Positions 31,987 to 40,793 of a stretch of DNA of 45,669 bases are shown here, in pieces; positions within the stretch are counted from its first letter, which is position 1, and every line of letters begins with the position of its first letter. Source of the stretch: Mycobacterium sp. NAZ190054 (GTDB lineage Bacteria > Actinomycetota > Actinomycetes > Mycobacteriales > Mycobacteriaceae). The position numbers and the translations under genes are program-made. The notes below the pieces were generated by a model. That model searched no databases and was not told where the DNA came from. It saw nothing but the letters and a program-made list of their open reading frames with translations. The stretch lies in NCBI RefSeq assembly GCF_001545925.1, contig NZ_LMVQ01000024.1, positions 1 to 45,669 on the forward strand, written 5' to 3'.

Positions 31987-32862
31987 ATGACCACCACCGA
32001 AGACAACCGCGTGCTGTTCGAGGTCGAGCGCGACAAGCGCATCGCCACCATCACGCTGAACAATCCCGGGCAGCGCAACTCCTACGACGCGTCGATGCGG
32101 GACCTGATGGCGCGTTACCTCGACGAGGTCGCCGAGGACGACGACATCACCGTGGTGGTGTTGCGGGGGGCCGACGGGGTGTTCAGCACCGGCGCGGACA
32201 TGAACAACGCCTACGGCTGGTACGGGGCGGGCCAGAAAGCACAGGCGAAGAGCAGGCCCAGCCAGCGCAGGCGGCTCACCGTCGACCGTAAGTCGTTCGG
32301 CTTCTACCACAACCTGATGGGTTTCCCGAAGGTCACCGTGGGCGAGATCAGCGGTTACGCGCTCGGCGGTGGCTTCGAGATGGCGCTGATGACCGACATC
32401 TCGGTGATCGCCCGCGACACCCGGATCGGGATGCCCGCGACCCGTTTCCTGGGCCCGGCGCTGGGCAGCCTGCACATGTTCTTCCACCGCCTCGGTCCGG
32501 TGCTGGCCAGGCGGCTGCTGCTGACCGGGGACATCATCCGGGCCGGCGACGTCGAGCACCTGGGTGTCTTCACCGACACCTGCGACGCTGACTCCGTGCC
32601 GGCCAGGGCGCGGTACTGGGCGGAGAAGGCCGCGAAGATGCCCGCCGACGGCGTCGTCATCGCCAAGGAGGCGTTCCGGCTCGTCGAGCAGAGCCAGGCC
32701 TACCAGGGCGAAGAGGTGGCCAGCTATCTGTTCCACGCGTACGGGACGAACCTGCAGTTCGCCGACGGCGAGTTCAACTTCGTCAAGACCCGCGCGCAGC
32801 ACGGCACCAAGGAGGCGTTCCGGCTGCGTGACGAGCATTTCCACGTCCCTGAACCGGAGTGA
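31987..32862 (+). CDS. Enoyl-CoA hydratase/isomerase family protein
   Basis: A 291-residue crotonase with GACAGGAAAG before the ATG. ITLNNPGQRNSYD and the oxyanion loop GVFSTGADMNNA are present. The first catalytic Glu is kept (YALGGGFEMALMTD), but the second position is Pro-Ala-Thr (IGMPATRFLGPALG). An insertion of about 25 basic residues (GAGQKAQAKSRPSQRRR) lies before the substrate loop. Its C-terminus is longer than usual. Co-transcribed with the GntR gene and 78 bases before the thiolase gene. Confidence 0.86.
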   Translation: MTTTEDNRVLFEVERDKRIATITLNNPGQRNSYDASMRDLMARYLDEVAEDDDITVVVLRGADGVFSTGADMNNAYGWYGAGQKAQAKSRPSQRRRLTVDRKSFGFYHNLMGFPKVTVGEISGYALGGGFEMALMTDISVIARDTRIGMPATRFLGPALGSLHMFFHRLGPVLARRLLLTGDIIRAGDVEHLGVFTDTCDADSVPARARYWAEKAAKMPADGVVIAKEAFRLVEQSQAYQGEEVASYLFHAYGTNLQFADGEFNFVKTRAQHGTKEAFRLRDEHFHVPEPE

Positions 32863-32940
32863 CCCGCCTCACCTTCTTCCGGCGCTACACTATCTGCTAG
32901 TTTTGTAACGTCTGTCTGTCACGGAACCGAGGTCGAGAGC

Positions 32941-34116
32941 ATGCCAACACCCGTCATCGTCGGTGCTGCCAGGACGGCCATCGGCCGCTCGTTCAAGGGC
33001 ACACTCGTCAACACCCCGCCCGAAACGCTGATCACCACGGTGCTGCCCGAGGTCATTCGCCGCTCCGGCGTCGACCCCGCTGACATCGACGACGTCATCT
33101 TCGCTGAATCCCACTACGGCGGTGGCGATCTCGCGCGCTATGCCGCTGATGCCGCCGGGTTGCAGCACGTGCCCGGTCAGTCGGTGAACCGGCACTGCGC
33201 GGGCAGCCTCACCGCGATCGGCAACGCGTCGGCGCAGATCGGTTCCGGTATGGAACGGGTGCTGATCGCCGGCGGCGTGCAGTCCCTGTCGATGACCCCG
33301 CTGACCAACTGGCGCATCCCCGGCCCCGAGCTGAAGTTCGAAGAACGGTGGATGCCGCCCACGCACGTCGAGACCCCCGACGCCCCGACCAAGGACATGT
33401 CGATCACCGTCGGATGGAACACCGCGCAGGCCGCGGGCATCAGCCGCGAGGAGATGGACGCGTGGGCCGCCCGGTCGCACCAGCGGGCCGTCGCCGCGAT
33501 CGACGCCGGCAAGTTCGTCGACGAGATCGTGCCGCTGAAGGTCGAGCAGTTCGACGGTTCGGTGATCGACTTCAGCGTCGACGAGCACCCGCGCCGCGAC
33601 ACCACGGTCGAGAAGCTGGCCGGGCTGAAGGTGCTGCACCCCGAGATCGAGGGCTTCTCGATCACCGCGGGCAACAGCAGCGGCACCAACGACGCCGCCG
33701 CGGGCGTGGCCCTCGTCGAGGCCGACTACGCCGCCTCGAACGGGCTCACCGTGATGGCCAAGGTCAGGGCCTGGGGCGCGGTCGGCGTGGCCCCGCGCGA
33801 CACCGGGCTGGGCGGGGTCCGGGTCATCGGCAAGGTGCTGGACCGGGCCGGGCTGAAGCCGTCCGACGTGACGTTGTGGGAGATCAACGAGGCGTTCGCG
33901 TCCGTGCCGATCGCCGCGGTCCGCGAGTACGGCATCGACGAGGAACTGGTCAACTTCTCCGGCAGCGGCTGCAGCCTCGGACATCCGATCGCGGCCTCGG
34001 GCGCGCGGATGGTCACCACGCTGATCTACGAGCTGCAGCGCCGCGGCGGCGGCATCGGTGTCGCGGCGATGTGCGCCGGCGGCGGCCAGGGTGGCGGCGT
34101 CGTCATCGAGGTCTGA
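32941..34116 (+). CDS. Thiolase (acetyl-CoA acyltransferase, FadA-like)
   Basis: A 391-residue thiolase with the full catalytic set. The nucleophile is Cys86 in VNRHCAGS, NEAFA is at 316-320, His348 lies in GCSLGHPIAASGAR and the second Cys378 in MCAGGGQGGG. The variation Asn-Arg-His-Cys-Ala-Gly around the nucleophile and the Cys before SLGHP differ slightly from the textbook motif but occur in actinobacterial FadA proteins. It should cleave 3-oxoacyl-CoA with CoA to shorten the chain by two or three carbons. Ends before a strong bidirectional hairpin. Confidence 0.92.
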   Translation: MPTPVIVGAARTAIGRSFKGTLVNTPPETLITTVLPEVIRRSGVDPADIDDVIFAESHYGGGDLARYAADAAGLQHVPGQSVNRHCAGSLTAIGNASAQIGSGMERVLIAGGVQSLSMTPLTNWRIPGPELKFEERWMPPTHVETPDAPTKDMSITVGWNTAQAAGISREEMDAWAARSHQRAVAAIDAGKFVDEIVPLKVEQFDGSVIDFSVDEHPRRDTTVEKLAGLKVLHPEIEGFSITAGNSSGTNDAAAGVALVEADYAASNGLTVMAKVRAWGAVGVAPRDTGLGGVRVIGKVLDRAGLKPSDVTLWEINEAFASVPIAAVREYGIDEELVNFSGSGCSLGHPIAASGARMVTTLIYELQRRGGGIGVAAMCAGGGQGGGVVIEV

Positions 34117-34131
34117 CCCTCTTCAACCCCT

Positions 34132-34196
34132 CCGCCGAACTTGCATTCCAGCAGGCAAAGTGCGAGTAGCGGCCTGCTGGAATGCCATTTCGGCGG
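34132..34196. terminator. Large two-part hairpin between convergent genes
   Basis: Inner arms GCATTCCAGCAGGC (34143-34156) and GCCTGCTGGAATGC (34172-34185) pair perfectly. After a 3-base internal loop the outer arms CCGCCGAA and TTCGGCGG pair too. It sits between the thiolase stop and the TetR stop and can end both transcripts. Confidence 0.8.
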
Positions 34197-34219
34197 GAGG
34201 TCGGCGCATGGCGTGCGGG

Positions 34220-34972
34220 TCAGCGCTTGCGCGTGGTGGCCTTGGTCGCCGTCGCCTTGCGGGCCGGCTTGGCGTTCTGCTCGATGAGCCGCTCGGCGTG
34301 GTCGAGGATGCACTGCAGACCGAACTCGAAGTTGCGGTCGTCTGACGCGCTCAGGTGATGGCCCTTCTGCGTGACGGCGGCCAGCAGCGGGGCGGTTTCC
34401 GGATCGATGGTCATCGTGTCGTCGATGTCGCCGTGGCCGTCCTCGCCGGCCAGGTTCTTCTCGCGGAGACGCTGCAGCACCACCGATCCGCGGACGTGGA
34501 CCGACATCGCGGAGTAGGTGTCGAACGCGTCCTCGGGGGACAGGCCGGCCTCGACGAGGCTGCCGATCGCGCGCTCCACCTCCTGGACACCCACCTTCGC
34601 CGCCCGCGGGCTCAACGCCGAGCGGATCAGGATCAGATCACACAGGATCGGGTTGCCGTTGAACGTCTGCCGCATCGAGCGGGCATGGTTGGCCAGCGTC
34701 TCGCGCCAATCCTTGGCCTCCACATAAGGAGTGGCGAACGCGTACTGGCGCAACGCCCGATCGGTCATCGCGTTGAGCAGGTCGTCTTTCTTGCGGAAGT
34801 ACCAGTAGATGCTCGTGACGCCGACGCCGAGGTGCTTGCCGAGCAGCGGCATGCTCAGATTGTCGATGCCGACCTGTTCGGCGAGTTCGAAGGCGCCCTT
34901 GATGATGTCGTCGGGGTTGATGGATCCGCGCTCGCGCCGTTGACGTTTCTGCGCGGTCGCCTGCTTGGCCAC
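34220..34972 (-). CDS. TetR family regulator with a basic C-terminal tail
   Basis: A 250-residue TetR protein from a GTG start. Its helix-turn-helix is at about 39-65 (LSMPLLGKHLGVGVTSIYWYFRKKDDLL), preceded by a basic N-terminal arm (KRQRRERG). The ligand domain is acidic. The last 16 residues are Lys/Arg/Ala/Thr-rich (KPARKATATKATTRKR), a histone-like tail that could add non-specific DNA binding. It is divergent from a crotonase gene, and the shared 240-base region holds a 17-bp palindrome also found before the CaiB gene. Confidence 0.88.
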   Translation of the reverse strand: MAKQATAQKRQRRERGSINPDDIIKGAFELAEQVGIDNLSMPLLGKHLGVGVTSIYWYFRKKDDLLNAMTDRALRQYAFATPYVEAKDWRETLANHARSMRQTFNGNPILCDLILIRSALSPRAAKVGVQEVERAIGSLVEAGLSPEDAFDTYSAMSVHVRGSVVLQRLREKNLAGEDGHGDIDDTMTIDPETAPLLAAVTQKGHHLSASDDRNFEFGLQCILDHAERLIEQNAKPARKATATKATTRKR

Positions 34973-35144
34973 TCAGGGCACCTCCATCGTTTCCATGCTG
35001 TGTTCACAGCGTGGCGGTCGTCGGGAATTCACCGGCGGTGGGTACGCTGGCCTGCGTCTTTGCAGCCGGGTAGCGGTATCGCCGTGTGGGCGACCTTACC
35101 GCCTGTGCCCGGACCGCAGCCGGGCGCCGCTGTTCCACCTTATT

Positions 35145-35161
35145 ACTGTAAGTCCTATAGT
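35145..35161. promoter_or_regulatory. Palindromic operator between TetR and crotonase, related to that at 22929
   Basis: ACTGTAAG-T-CCTATAGT has two mismatches as a dyad, lies inside a wider TTACT...AGTAA frame (35143-35163) and matches the 22929-22945 site at 14 of 17 positions. It is 55 bases before the crotonase start. Confidence 0.55.
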
Positions 35162-35215
35162 AAGCTTTTCCAGCGATACGCGGCGACATCCCACTCGAAA
35201 GGTGAAGGGCGACAA

Positions 35216-35977
35216 GTGGCTGACGAGGTTCTTCTGGAACGCCGGGACCGGGTGCTGATCATCACCATCAACCGTCCGGAGGCGCGCAACGCCTTCAACC
35301 TCGCGGTGGCGCAGGGGCTGGCGGATGCGATGGACGAACTCGACGGCACTCCCGAGTTGTCCGTGGCGATCATCACCGGTGCCGGCGGCAATTTCTGCGC
35401 GGGCATGGACCTGAAGGCGTTCATGGCCGGTGAGGTGCCCGCGATCGAAGGCCGCGGGGTCGGCTTCACCGAGCGGCCGCCGCGCAAGCCGGTGATCGCC
35501 GCGGTCGAGGGCTACGCGCTGGCCGGCGGCACAGAGATCGTGCTGGCCACCGATCTGATCGTGGCCGCCAAGAACGCGAAGTTCGGCATCCCCGAGGTCA
35601 AGCGCGGCCTCGTCGCCGCCGGCGGTGGTCTGCTGCGCCTGCAGAAGCGCATCCCGTACCAGAAGGCACTCGAGCTGGCGCTCACCGGCGACAGCTTCAC
35701 CGCTGAGGAAGCCTCACAGTGGGGTTTCGTCAACGTGCTGACCGAACCGGGCGGAGCGCTCGAGGGTGCACTGGCACTGGCCGAACGCATCACCGCCAAC
35801 GGTCCGCTCGCGGTCGCGGTGACCAAAGAGGTCATCATGAGATCCGCCGACTGGACCGAAGCCGAGATGTGGAAGAAGCAGGGCGAACTCGTCATGCCGG
35901 TGTTCTCGTCCAAGGACGCGATGGAGGGCGCGACCGCGTTCGCCGAGAAGCGCAAGCCGAACTGGACGGGGACCTGA
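35216..35977 (+). CDS. Enoyl-CoA hydratase with intact catalytic glutamates
   Basis: A 253-residue crotonase from a GTG start preceded by AAAGGTGAAGGG. Unlike the other crotonases here it keeps both hydratase Glu residues: Glu107 (ALAGGTEIVLATD) and Glu127 (FGIPEVKRGL), with oxyanion loop NFCAGMDL at 59-66. It ends with the FAEKRKPNW motif. A true 2-enoyl-CoA hydratase is therefore likely; the sequence resembles the EchA19 type of the sterol side-chain pathway. The SDR gene follows after 19 bases, giving a hydratase-dehydrogenase pair. Confidence 0.9.
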   Translation: MADEVLLERRDRVLIITINRPEARNAFNLAVAQGLADAMDELDGTPELSVAIITGAGGNFCAGMDLKAFMAGEVPAIEGRGVGFTERPPRKPVIAAVEGYALAGGTEIVLATDLIVAAKNAKFGIPEVKRGLVAAGGGLLRLQKRIPYQKALELALTGDSFTAEEASQWGFVNVLTEPGGALEGALALAERITANGPLAVAVTKEVIMRSADWTEAEMWKKQGELVMPVFSSKDAMEGATAFAEKRKPNWTGT

Positions 35978-35996
35978 CCGGGCCCGGCACCCGCGA

Positions 35997-36794
35997 ATGG
36001 ACCTGGGCCTGAGGGACGCCACCGCCGTCGTCGTCGGCGGAGGCCGCGGTATGGGGCGGGCCGCCGCAGACTGCTTCGCCGACGACGGAGCGCGCGTGGC
36101 GCTGATCGGCCGGACCCGAGACGTGCTCGACGCCGCCGCGGACCGGTTGCGGGACCGGGGAAGCCCCGACGCCGTCGGGGTGGTCGCAGACACCGGCGAC
36201 GAGGCGGCCGTCCGGCGCGCCTTCGCCGAGTTGGGTGACCGGTGGAACGGTGAGCTCAACATCCTGGTCAACGCTGTCGGACCCGACGTGCGTGGCACGT
36301 TCGACGAACTCACCGACGACCACTGGCGCCGGGCCGTCGACCAGGGTGCGATGGGCATGGTGCGGTGTGTCCGCGCCGCGTTGCCGATGCTGCGGGCGGC
36401 GCCGTGGGCGCGCATCGTGAACTTCTCGGCGCACTCGACGCAGCGGCAGAGCGTCATCCTGCCGGCCTACACCGCCGCCAAGGCGATGGTCACCAGCATC
36501 TCGAAGAACCTGTCGCTGCTGCTGGCCCGCGACGAGATCCTGGTCAACGTGGTCTCGCCCGGCAGCATCGCGTCCGAGGCGCTTGTCGGGTGGGCCGAGT
36601 CGGTCGGTGTCGACGGCACCGACCCCTATGCGTTGATGGCCGCCATCGACGAGCATTTCGGACATCCGGCACACCTGCCGCGCGCCGGCCTGCCGGCCGA
36701 GATCGGGCCTGTCGTCGCGTTTTTGGCGTCGCGGCGCAACTCATACATGACCGGCGCCGACATCAACGTCGACGGCGGTAGCGACTTCACCTGA
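35997..36794 (+). CDS. Short-chain dehydrogenase/reductase (SDR)
   Basis: A 265-residue classical SDR. The cofactor loop VVGGGRGMGRA spans about 12-22, with Arg39 (IGRTRD) suggesting NADP(H) preference. NAVG replaces NNAG near 92-95, and the active site is Ser144, Tyr158 and Lys162 (YTAAK). It ends with MTGADINVDGGSD. It probably oxidises the 3-hydroxyacyl-CoA formed by the adjacent hydratase, or acts on a ring hydroxyl. It follows the crotonase gene by 19 bases and so belongs to the TetR-divergent unit. Confidence 0.9.
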   Translation: MDLGLRDATAVVVGGGRGMGRAAADCFADDGARVALIGRTRDVLDAAADRLRDRGSPDAVGVVADTGDEAAVRRAFAELGDRWNGELNILVNAVGPDVRGTFDELTDDHWRRAVDQGAMGMVRCVRAALPMLRAAPWARIVNFSAHSTQRQSVILPAYTAAKAMVTSISKNLSLLLARDEILVNVVSPGSIASEALVGWAESVGVDGTDPYALMAAIDEHFGHPAHLPRAGLPAEIGPVVAFLASRRNSYMTGADINVDGGSDFT

Positions 36795-36819
36795 CGGAGG
36801 TCCGCCGGGCGGATGCTGC

Positions 36820-36841
36820 ACCAGCTCGCACCGGAGCTGGT
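36820..36841 (+). terminator. Short stem-loop after the SDR gene
   Basis: ACCAGCTC and GAGCTGGT pair around a gcaccg loop, 26 bases after the SDR stop. There is no T tract. The remaining 200 bases to the next gene hold frames without recognisable protein sequence. Confidence 0.4.
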
Positions 36842-37039
36842 CAGCCATGCGACGCACTGGGGCTGGGCCCTCACGTTCGGGGCCTCGGTGCCGGGCCTCC
36901 CGATCGGCGCGTATCCGCACTCGCGAAGCCCTCGGTCTGAGCGGCCAGCCTTGTCGCAGAACGAGATTCGCGCCGCGTACCAGAACCCGGGGGTGGTCGG
37001 CTGACGGGGCCCGCCGACGGTTGCGGACGCCACTACCGA

Positions 37040-37062
37040 TAGGTGTACAGTATGTGCATCTA
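37040..37062 (+). promoter_or_regulatory. Imperfect palindrome upstream of the amidohydrolase operon
   Basis: The arms TAGGTGTACA (37040-37049) and TGTGCATCTA (37053-37062) are inverted repeats matching at 8 of 10 positions around GTA. They lie 20 bases before the first start and so overlap the probable promoter. The sequence is unlike the 17-bp operator, which suggests another regulator. Confidence 0.5.
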
Positions 37063-37082
37063 CTGAGCGAGGAGGTCCGTGG

Positions 37083-37934
37083 GTGAGCGCTGTCGACCGC
37101 GCCGCGGAGCCGGCCGCCGAAACCGCCGAGCCGGTGCTGTTCGAGCTGCGGGACAGCGGCGTCGCGGTTCTGACGCTGAACCGTCCCGAGCGGATGAACT
37201 CGTGGGGAGGAGGGCTGGCCCACGCGTTCTACCGGTGCATCGACCGGGCCGAGGCCGACCCGGACGTCCGCGTCATCGTGCTCACCGGCAACGGACGGGC
37301 GTTCTGCGCCGGCGCCGACATGGGGGACCTGGACTCGATCAGCGGCGCCGACGAATCCGCCGGTGACACTGATGTGTCCCTGCTCGTGGGGGAGCGGCAT
37401 CCGCACTTCGTCACCGAGTTGCGCAAACCGCTGATCGCGGCGATCAACGGGGCGTGCGCCGGTATCGGGCTGACGCAGGCGCTGATGTGCGACGTCCGGT
37501 TCGCCGCGGCCGGTGCAAAGTTCACCACCGCGTTCGCCCGGCGCGGCCTGATCGCCGAGTGCGGGATCTCGTGGATCCTGCCACGGGTCGTCGGCTGGGG
37601 CGCGGCGCTGGATCTGCTGCTGTCCGGGCGCACCTTCCACGCCGAGGAGGCCAAGGAGCTGGGCCTGGTCAAGGACGTCCTCGCCCCGGAGGACCTGATG
37701 GCGCACACGCTGGCCTACGCCGAGGACATCGCCCGCAACTGTGCGCCCAGTGCGCTCGCGGTGATCAAGCAGCAGGTCTACCGGGACGCTTTGCGAAACC
37801 TGCCCGACACCAGCGCCGGAGCAGAGAAACTGATGCACGAGTCCATGCTCCGGCCCGATTTCATCGAAGGCATCACCGCCTTCTTCGAGAAGAGACAGCC
37901 CAGCTTTCCGCCGCTGAAGGAGGAGACGCCATGA
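37083..37934 (+). CDS. Crotonase/enoyl-CoA isomerase-like protein
   Basis: A 283-residue crotonase from a GTG start with AGGAGG well placed upstream. VLTLNRPERMNSW and the oxyanion loop RAFCAGADMGDL are present. Both hydratase Glu positions are replaced (CAGIGLTQALMCD; FTTAFARRGL), but RGLIAECGISWILPR has a Glu at the site used by enoyl-CoA isomerases. It begins a six-gene plus-strand operon and overlaps the amidohydrolase start by four bases. Confidence 0.87.
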   Translation: MSAVDRAAEPAAETAEPVLFELRDSGVAVLTLNRPERMNSWGGGLAHAFYRCIDRAEADPDVRVIVLTGNGRAFCAGADMGDLDSISGADESAGDTDVSLLVGERHPHFVTELRKPLIAAINGACAGIGLTQALMCDVRFAAAGAKFTTAFARRGLIAECGISWILPRVVGWGAALDLLLSGRTFHAEEAKELGLVKDVLAPEDLMAHTLAYAEDIARNCAPSALAVIKQQVYRDALRNLPDTSAGAEKLMHESMLRPDFIEGITAFFEKRQPSFPPLKEETP

Positions 37935-39166
37935 CGATCCAGGATGAAGTGCAGCGGACTGCGCCACAGCCCCTGGACTACCGGGCGATCGACGTCGACA
38001 ACCACTACTACGAGCCGCTGGACGCGTTCACCCGGCATCTGCCCAAGGAGTTCCGCAGCCGCGGGGTGCAGATGCTCACCGACGGCAAGCGCACCTACGC
38101 GGTGTTCGGCGGGGTGATCAACCACTTCATCCCGAATCCCACGTTCGACCCGATCATCGAGCCCGGCTGCCTCGACCTGCTGTTCCGGGGGGAGATCCCC
38201 GAGGGTGTGGACCCGGCGTCGCTGATGAAGGTCGACCGGCTCGCCGACCATCCCGAGTACCAGAACCGCGACGCCCGGGTGAAGATCCTCGACAAGCAGA
38301 ACCTGGAGACGGTGTTCATGCTGCCCACCTTCGCCTGCGGCGTCGAGGAGGGGCTCAAGCACGACATCCCGGCCACCATGGCCTCGGTCCACGCCTTCAA
38401 CCTGTGGCTCGACGAGGACTGGGGGTTCGACCGGCCGGATCATCGCATCCTCGCCGCGCCGATCATCTCGCTCGCCGACGTGCAGAAGGCCGTCGAGGAG
38501 GTCGATTTTGTCCTGAGCCGGGGCGCCAAGATCGTGTGTGTGCGGCCCGCGCCGGTGCCCGGCGAGGTCCGGCCCCGCTCGCTCGGCGACCCGGCGCACG
38601 ACCCCGTGTGGGCGCGGCTGGCCGAGGCCGGCGTCCCGGTGGTCTTCCACCTGTCCGACTCCGGTTACATGGCCATCCCCGCGCTGTGGGGCGGCAGCGG
38701 AGTGTTCAAGGGCTTCGGGAAGCGCGACCCGCTCGACATGGTGATCATGGACGACCGCGCCATCCACGACACCATCGCCGCGATGATCGTCCACCAGGTG
38801 TTCACCCGGCACCCCAAGCTCAAGGTCGCCAGCATCGAGAACGGCTCCTACTTCGTGTACCGGCTGATCAAGCGGCTCAAGAAGTCCGCCAACAACGCGC
38901 CGTACCACTACAAGCAGGATCCGGTCGAGCAGCTGCGCGACAACGTGTGGATCGCGCCGTACTACGAGGACGACGTGAAGCAGCTGGCCGAGACCATCGG
39001 TGTGGACAAGATCCTGTTCGGCTCCGACTGGCCGCACGGTGAGGGCCTGGCCGATCCGACGTCGTTCACCGCCGACATCCCGCAGTTCCCCGAGTTCAGC
39101 CACGAGGACACCCGGAAGGTGATGCGCGACAACGCTCTTACCCTCGTCCACGGCGTCTCGGCCTGA
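37931..39166 (+). CDS. Amidohydrolase family 2 protein (ACMSD-like fold)
   Basis: A 411-residue metal-dependent hydrolase of the Amidohydrolase_2 family. The N-terminal metal motif is altered to DVDNHYYEP (one His rather than HxH); later HLSDSGYM and FGSDWPHGEG supply the usual His and the catalytic Asp. Members hydrolyse or decarboxylate cyclic acids. In mycobacteria they appear next to FadD and FadE genes, so the substrate may be a CoA-linked or free ring acid. The next gene follows after one base. A second family member lies two genes downstream. Confidence 0.88.
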   Translation: MTIQDEVQRTAPQPLDYRAIDVDNHYYEPLDAFTRHLPKEFRSRGVQMLTDGKRTYAVFGGVINHFIPNPTFDPIIEPGCLDLLFRGEIPEGVDPASLMKVDRLADHPEYQNRDARVKILDKQNLETVFMLPTFACGVEEGLKHDIPATMASVHAFNLWLDEDWGFDRPDHRILAAPIISLADVQKAVEEVDFVLSRGAKIVCVRPAPVPGEVRPRSLGDPAHDPVWARLAEAGVPVVFHLSDSGYMAIPALWGGSGVFKGFGKRDPLDMVIMDDRAIHDTIAAMIVHQVFTRHPKLKVASIENGSYFVYRLIKRLKKSANNAPYHYKQDPVEQLRDNVWIAPYYEDDVKQLAETIGVDKILFGSDWPHGEGLADPTSFTADIPQFPEFSHEDTRKVMRDNALTLVHGVSA

Positions 39167-39167
39167 C

Positions 39168-40793
39168 ATGGGGCAGTGGACCATCGGCGGTGTCGTCGAC
39201 GCCATCGCCGAGGCCGTACCCGACCGGCTGATGACGGTGTGCGGGGACCGCCGCAGCACCTACGCGCAGACCGCCGACCGCACCCGGCGCCTGGCGAACT
39301 TCCTGTGCGCCGGCGGGATCGGCGCCCACCGGGAGCGGGACACGCTGCAGGGCTGGGAGTGCGGCCAGGACAGGGTCGCGCTGATCATGCACAACGATCT
39401 GTACCCGGACATGGTGATCGGCGCGCTGAAGGCACGCGCGGTGCCGGTCAACGTGAATTTCAACTACACACCGCGTGAGGTCGACGAACTGCTGACCTAC
39501 CTGCGGCCGCGGGCGGTCGTCTTCCACCGCTGCCTCGGCGCGAAGTTCGCCGACGTGTTGCCCCGGGACGGGGTGGACGTGATGATCTCGATCGACGACG
39601 GCAGTGACGTACCGGAGTTGACGGGCGCCGTCACGCTGGACGACGCGCTTGCCGCAGGTGACGTCGACCAGCCGATCACGCCGTCGCCCGACGACGTGAT
39701 GATGATCTGCACCGGCGGCACCACCGGTCGACCCAAAGGTGTGATGTGGCGCCAGTCCGACACGTACGTGGTGTCGATGAACGGCGCCGACCACGAGTCC
39801 GTCGCCGAGATCCACGCCAAGGTGCAGCATGCGGGGCCGCCCTGGTTCGCGGTGTCCCCGCTGATGCACGCGGCCGGCATGTGGACCGCGTTCGCCGCGC
39901 TGCTCAACGGGCAGACCGTGATTCTGTACGACAAACCGACCCTCGACGCGGCGGCGGTGCTGGAGACCGCCGAGCGGGAGAAGGTCGGGCTGATGACGAT
40001 GGTCGGCGACGCCTACGCCGGACCGTTGATCGCCGAGCTGCGGAGGCGGCCCTACGAGCTGTCGTCGCTGTTCGCGATCGGCACCGGCGGGGCGGCGACC
40101 AACCAGCGCCACCAGGACGCGCTGTTGGAGCTGCTGCCGCAGATCACGCTGATCAACGGCTACGGGTCGTCGGAGACCGGCAACATGGCGTTCGGCCGCA
40201 GCCTGCGCGACGACCGCAAAGACACCTTCGAGCGGCGCGACGGGGTGGTGCTGCTGTCCGCGGACCGCACCCGGTTCCTGGAGCCCGGGGACGACGAGGT
40301 CGGCTGGGTGGCGCGCGAAGGTCGGATCCCGTTGGGCTACTTCGACGATGCCGACGCCACCCGGCGCACCTTCCCCGAGGTCGACGGGCGGCGGGTGGTG
40401 ATCTCCGGGGACCGCGCCTCGCTGGAGGCCGACGGCACGCTGCGTCTCCACGGCCGGGACTCGCTGGTGATCAACACCGGCGGCGAGAAGGTGTTCGTCG
40501 AGGAGGTCGAGGAGGTGCTGCGCGCCCAGCCCGGTGTCGTCGACGCGCTGGTGGTGGGCCGCGACAGCGAGCGCTGGGGGCAGGAGGTGGTCGCGTTGAT
40601 CGAGAAGGCGCCCGATGCCGACGTCGGTCCCGAGGCGTTGCGGCTCGCGTGCACCGCTGTGCTGGCCGGGTTCAAGGCGCCCAAGGACTTCCTGTTCGTC
40701 GACAAGGTACGTCGGCTGGGTAACGGCAAGGCGGATTACCGGTGGGCCAAAAGCCAAGCGACACAGCGCGACACCGTGGTGGGTCAGCCGTGA
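39168..40793 (+). CDS. Acyl-CoA synthetase (FadD19-like)
   Basis: A 541-residue AMP-binding enzyme with A3 CTGGTTGRPKG at 181-191, NGYGSSETGN (A5), GDRASLEADGTLRLHGRD (A7/A8) and A10 GNGKADYRW with Lys521. Its length, KGVMWR segment and DYRWAK end match the FadD17/FadD19 type that activates sterol side chains in mycobacteria. By family it forms a CoA thioester from a branched or ring-bearing carboxylic acid. Start is one base after the amidohydrolase stop, and its stop overlaps the next GTG (GTGA). Confidence 0.9.
   Translation: MGQWTIGGVVDAIAEAVPDRLMTVCGDRRSTYAQTADRTRRLANFLCAGGIGAHRERDTLQGWECGQDRVALIMHNDLYPDMVIGALKARAVPVNVNFNYTPREVDELLTYLRPRAVVFHRCLGAKFADVLPRDGVDVMISIDDGSDVPELTGAVTLDDALAAGDVDQPITPSPDDVMMICTGGTTGRPKGVMWRQSDTYVVSMNGADHESVAEIHAKVQHAGPPWFAVSPLMHAAGMWTAFAALLNGQTVILYDKPTLDAAAVLETAEREKVGLMTMVGDAYAGPLIAELRRRPYELSSLFAIGTGGAATNQRHQDALLELLPQITLINGYGSSETGNMAFGRSLRDDRKDTFERRDGVVLLSADRTRFLEPGDDEVGWVAREGRIPLGYFDDADATRRTFPEVDGRRVVISGDRASLEADGTLRLHGRDSLVINTGGEKVFVEEVEEVLRAQPGVVDALVVGRDSERWGQEVVALIEKAPDADVGPEALRLACTAVLAGFKAPKDFLFVDKVRRLGNGKADYRWAKSQATQRDTVVGQP

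Noticed and set aside
36795..37082. Small genes between the SDR and the next crotonase
   Set aside because: Frames on both strands lack ribosome-binding sites and protein-like composition; only a short hairpin and a palindrome are supported.
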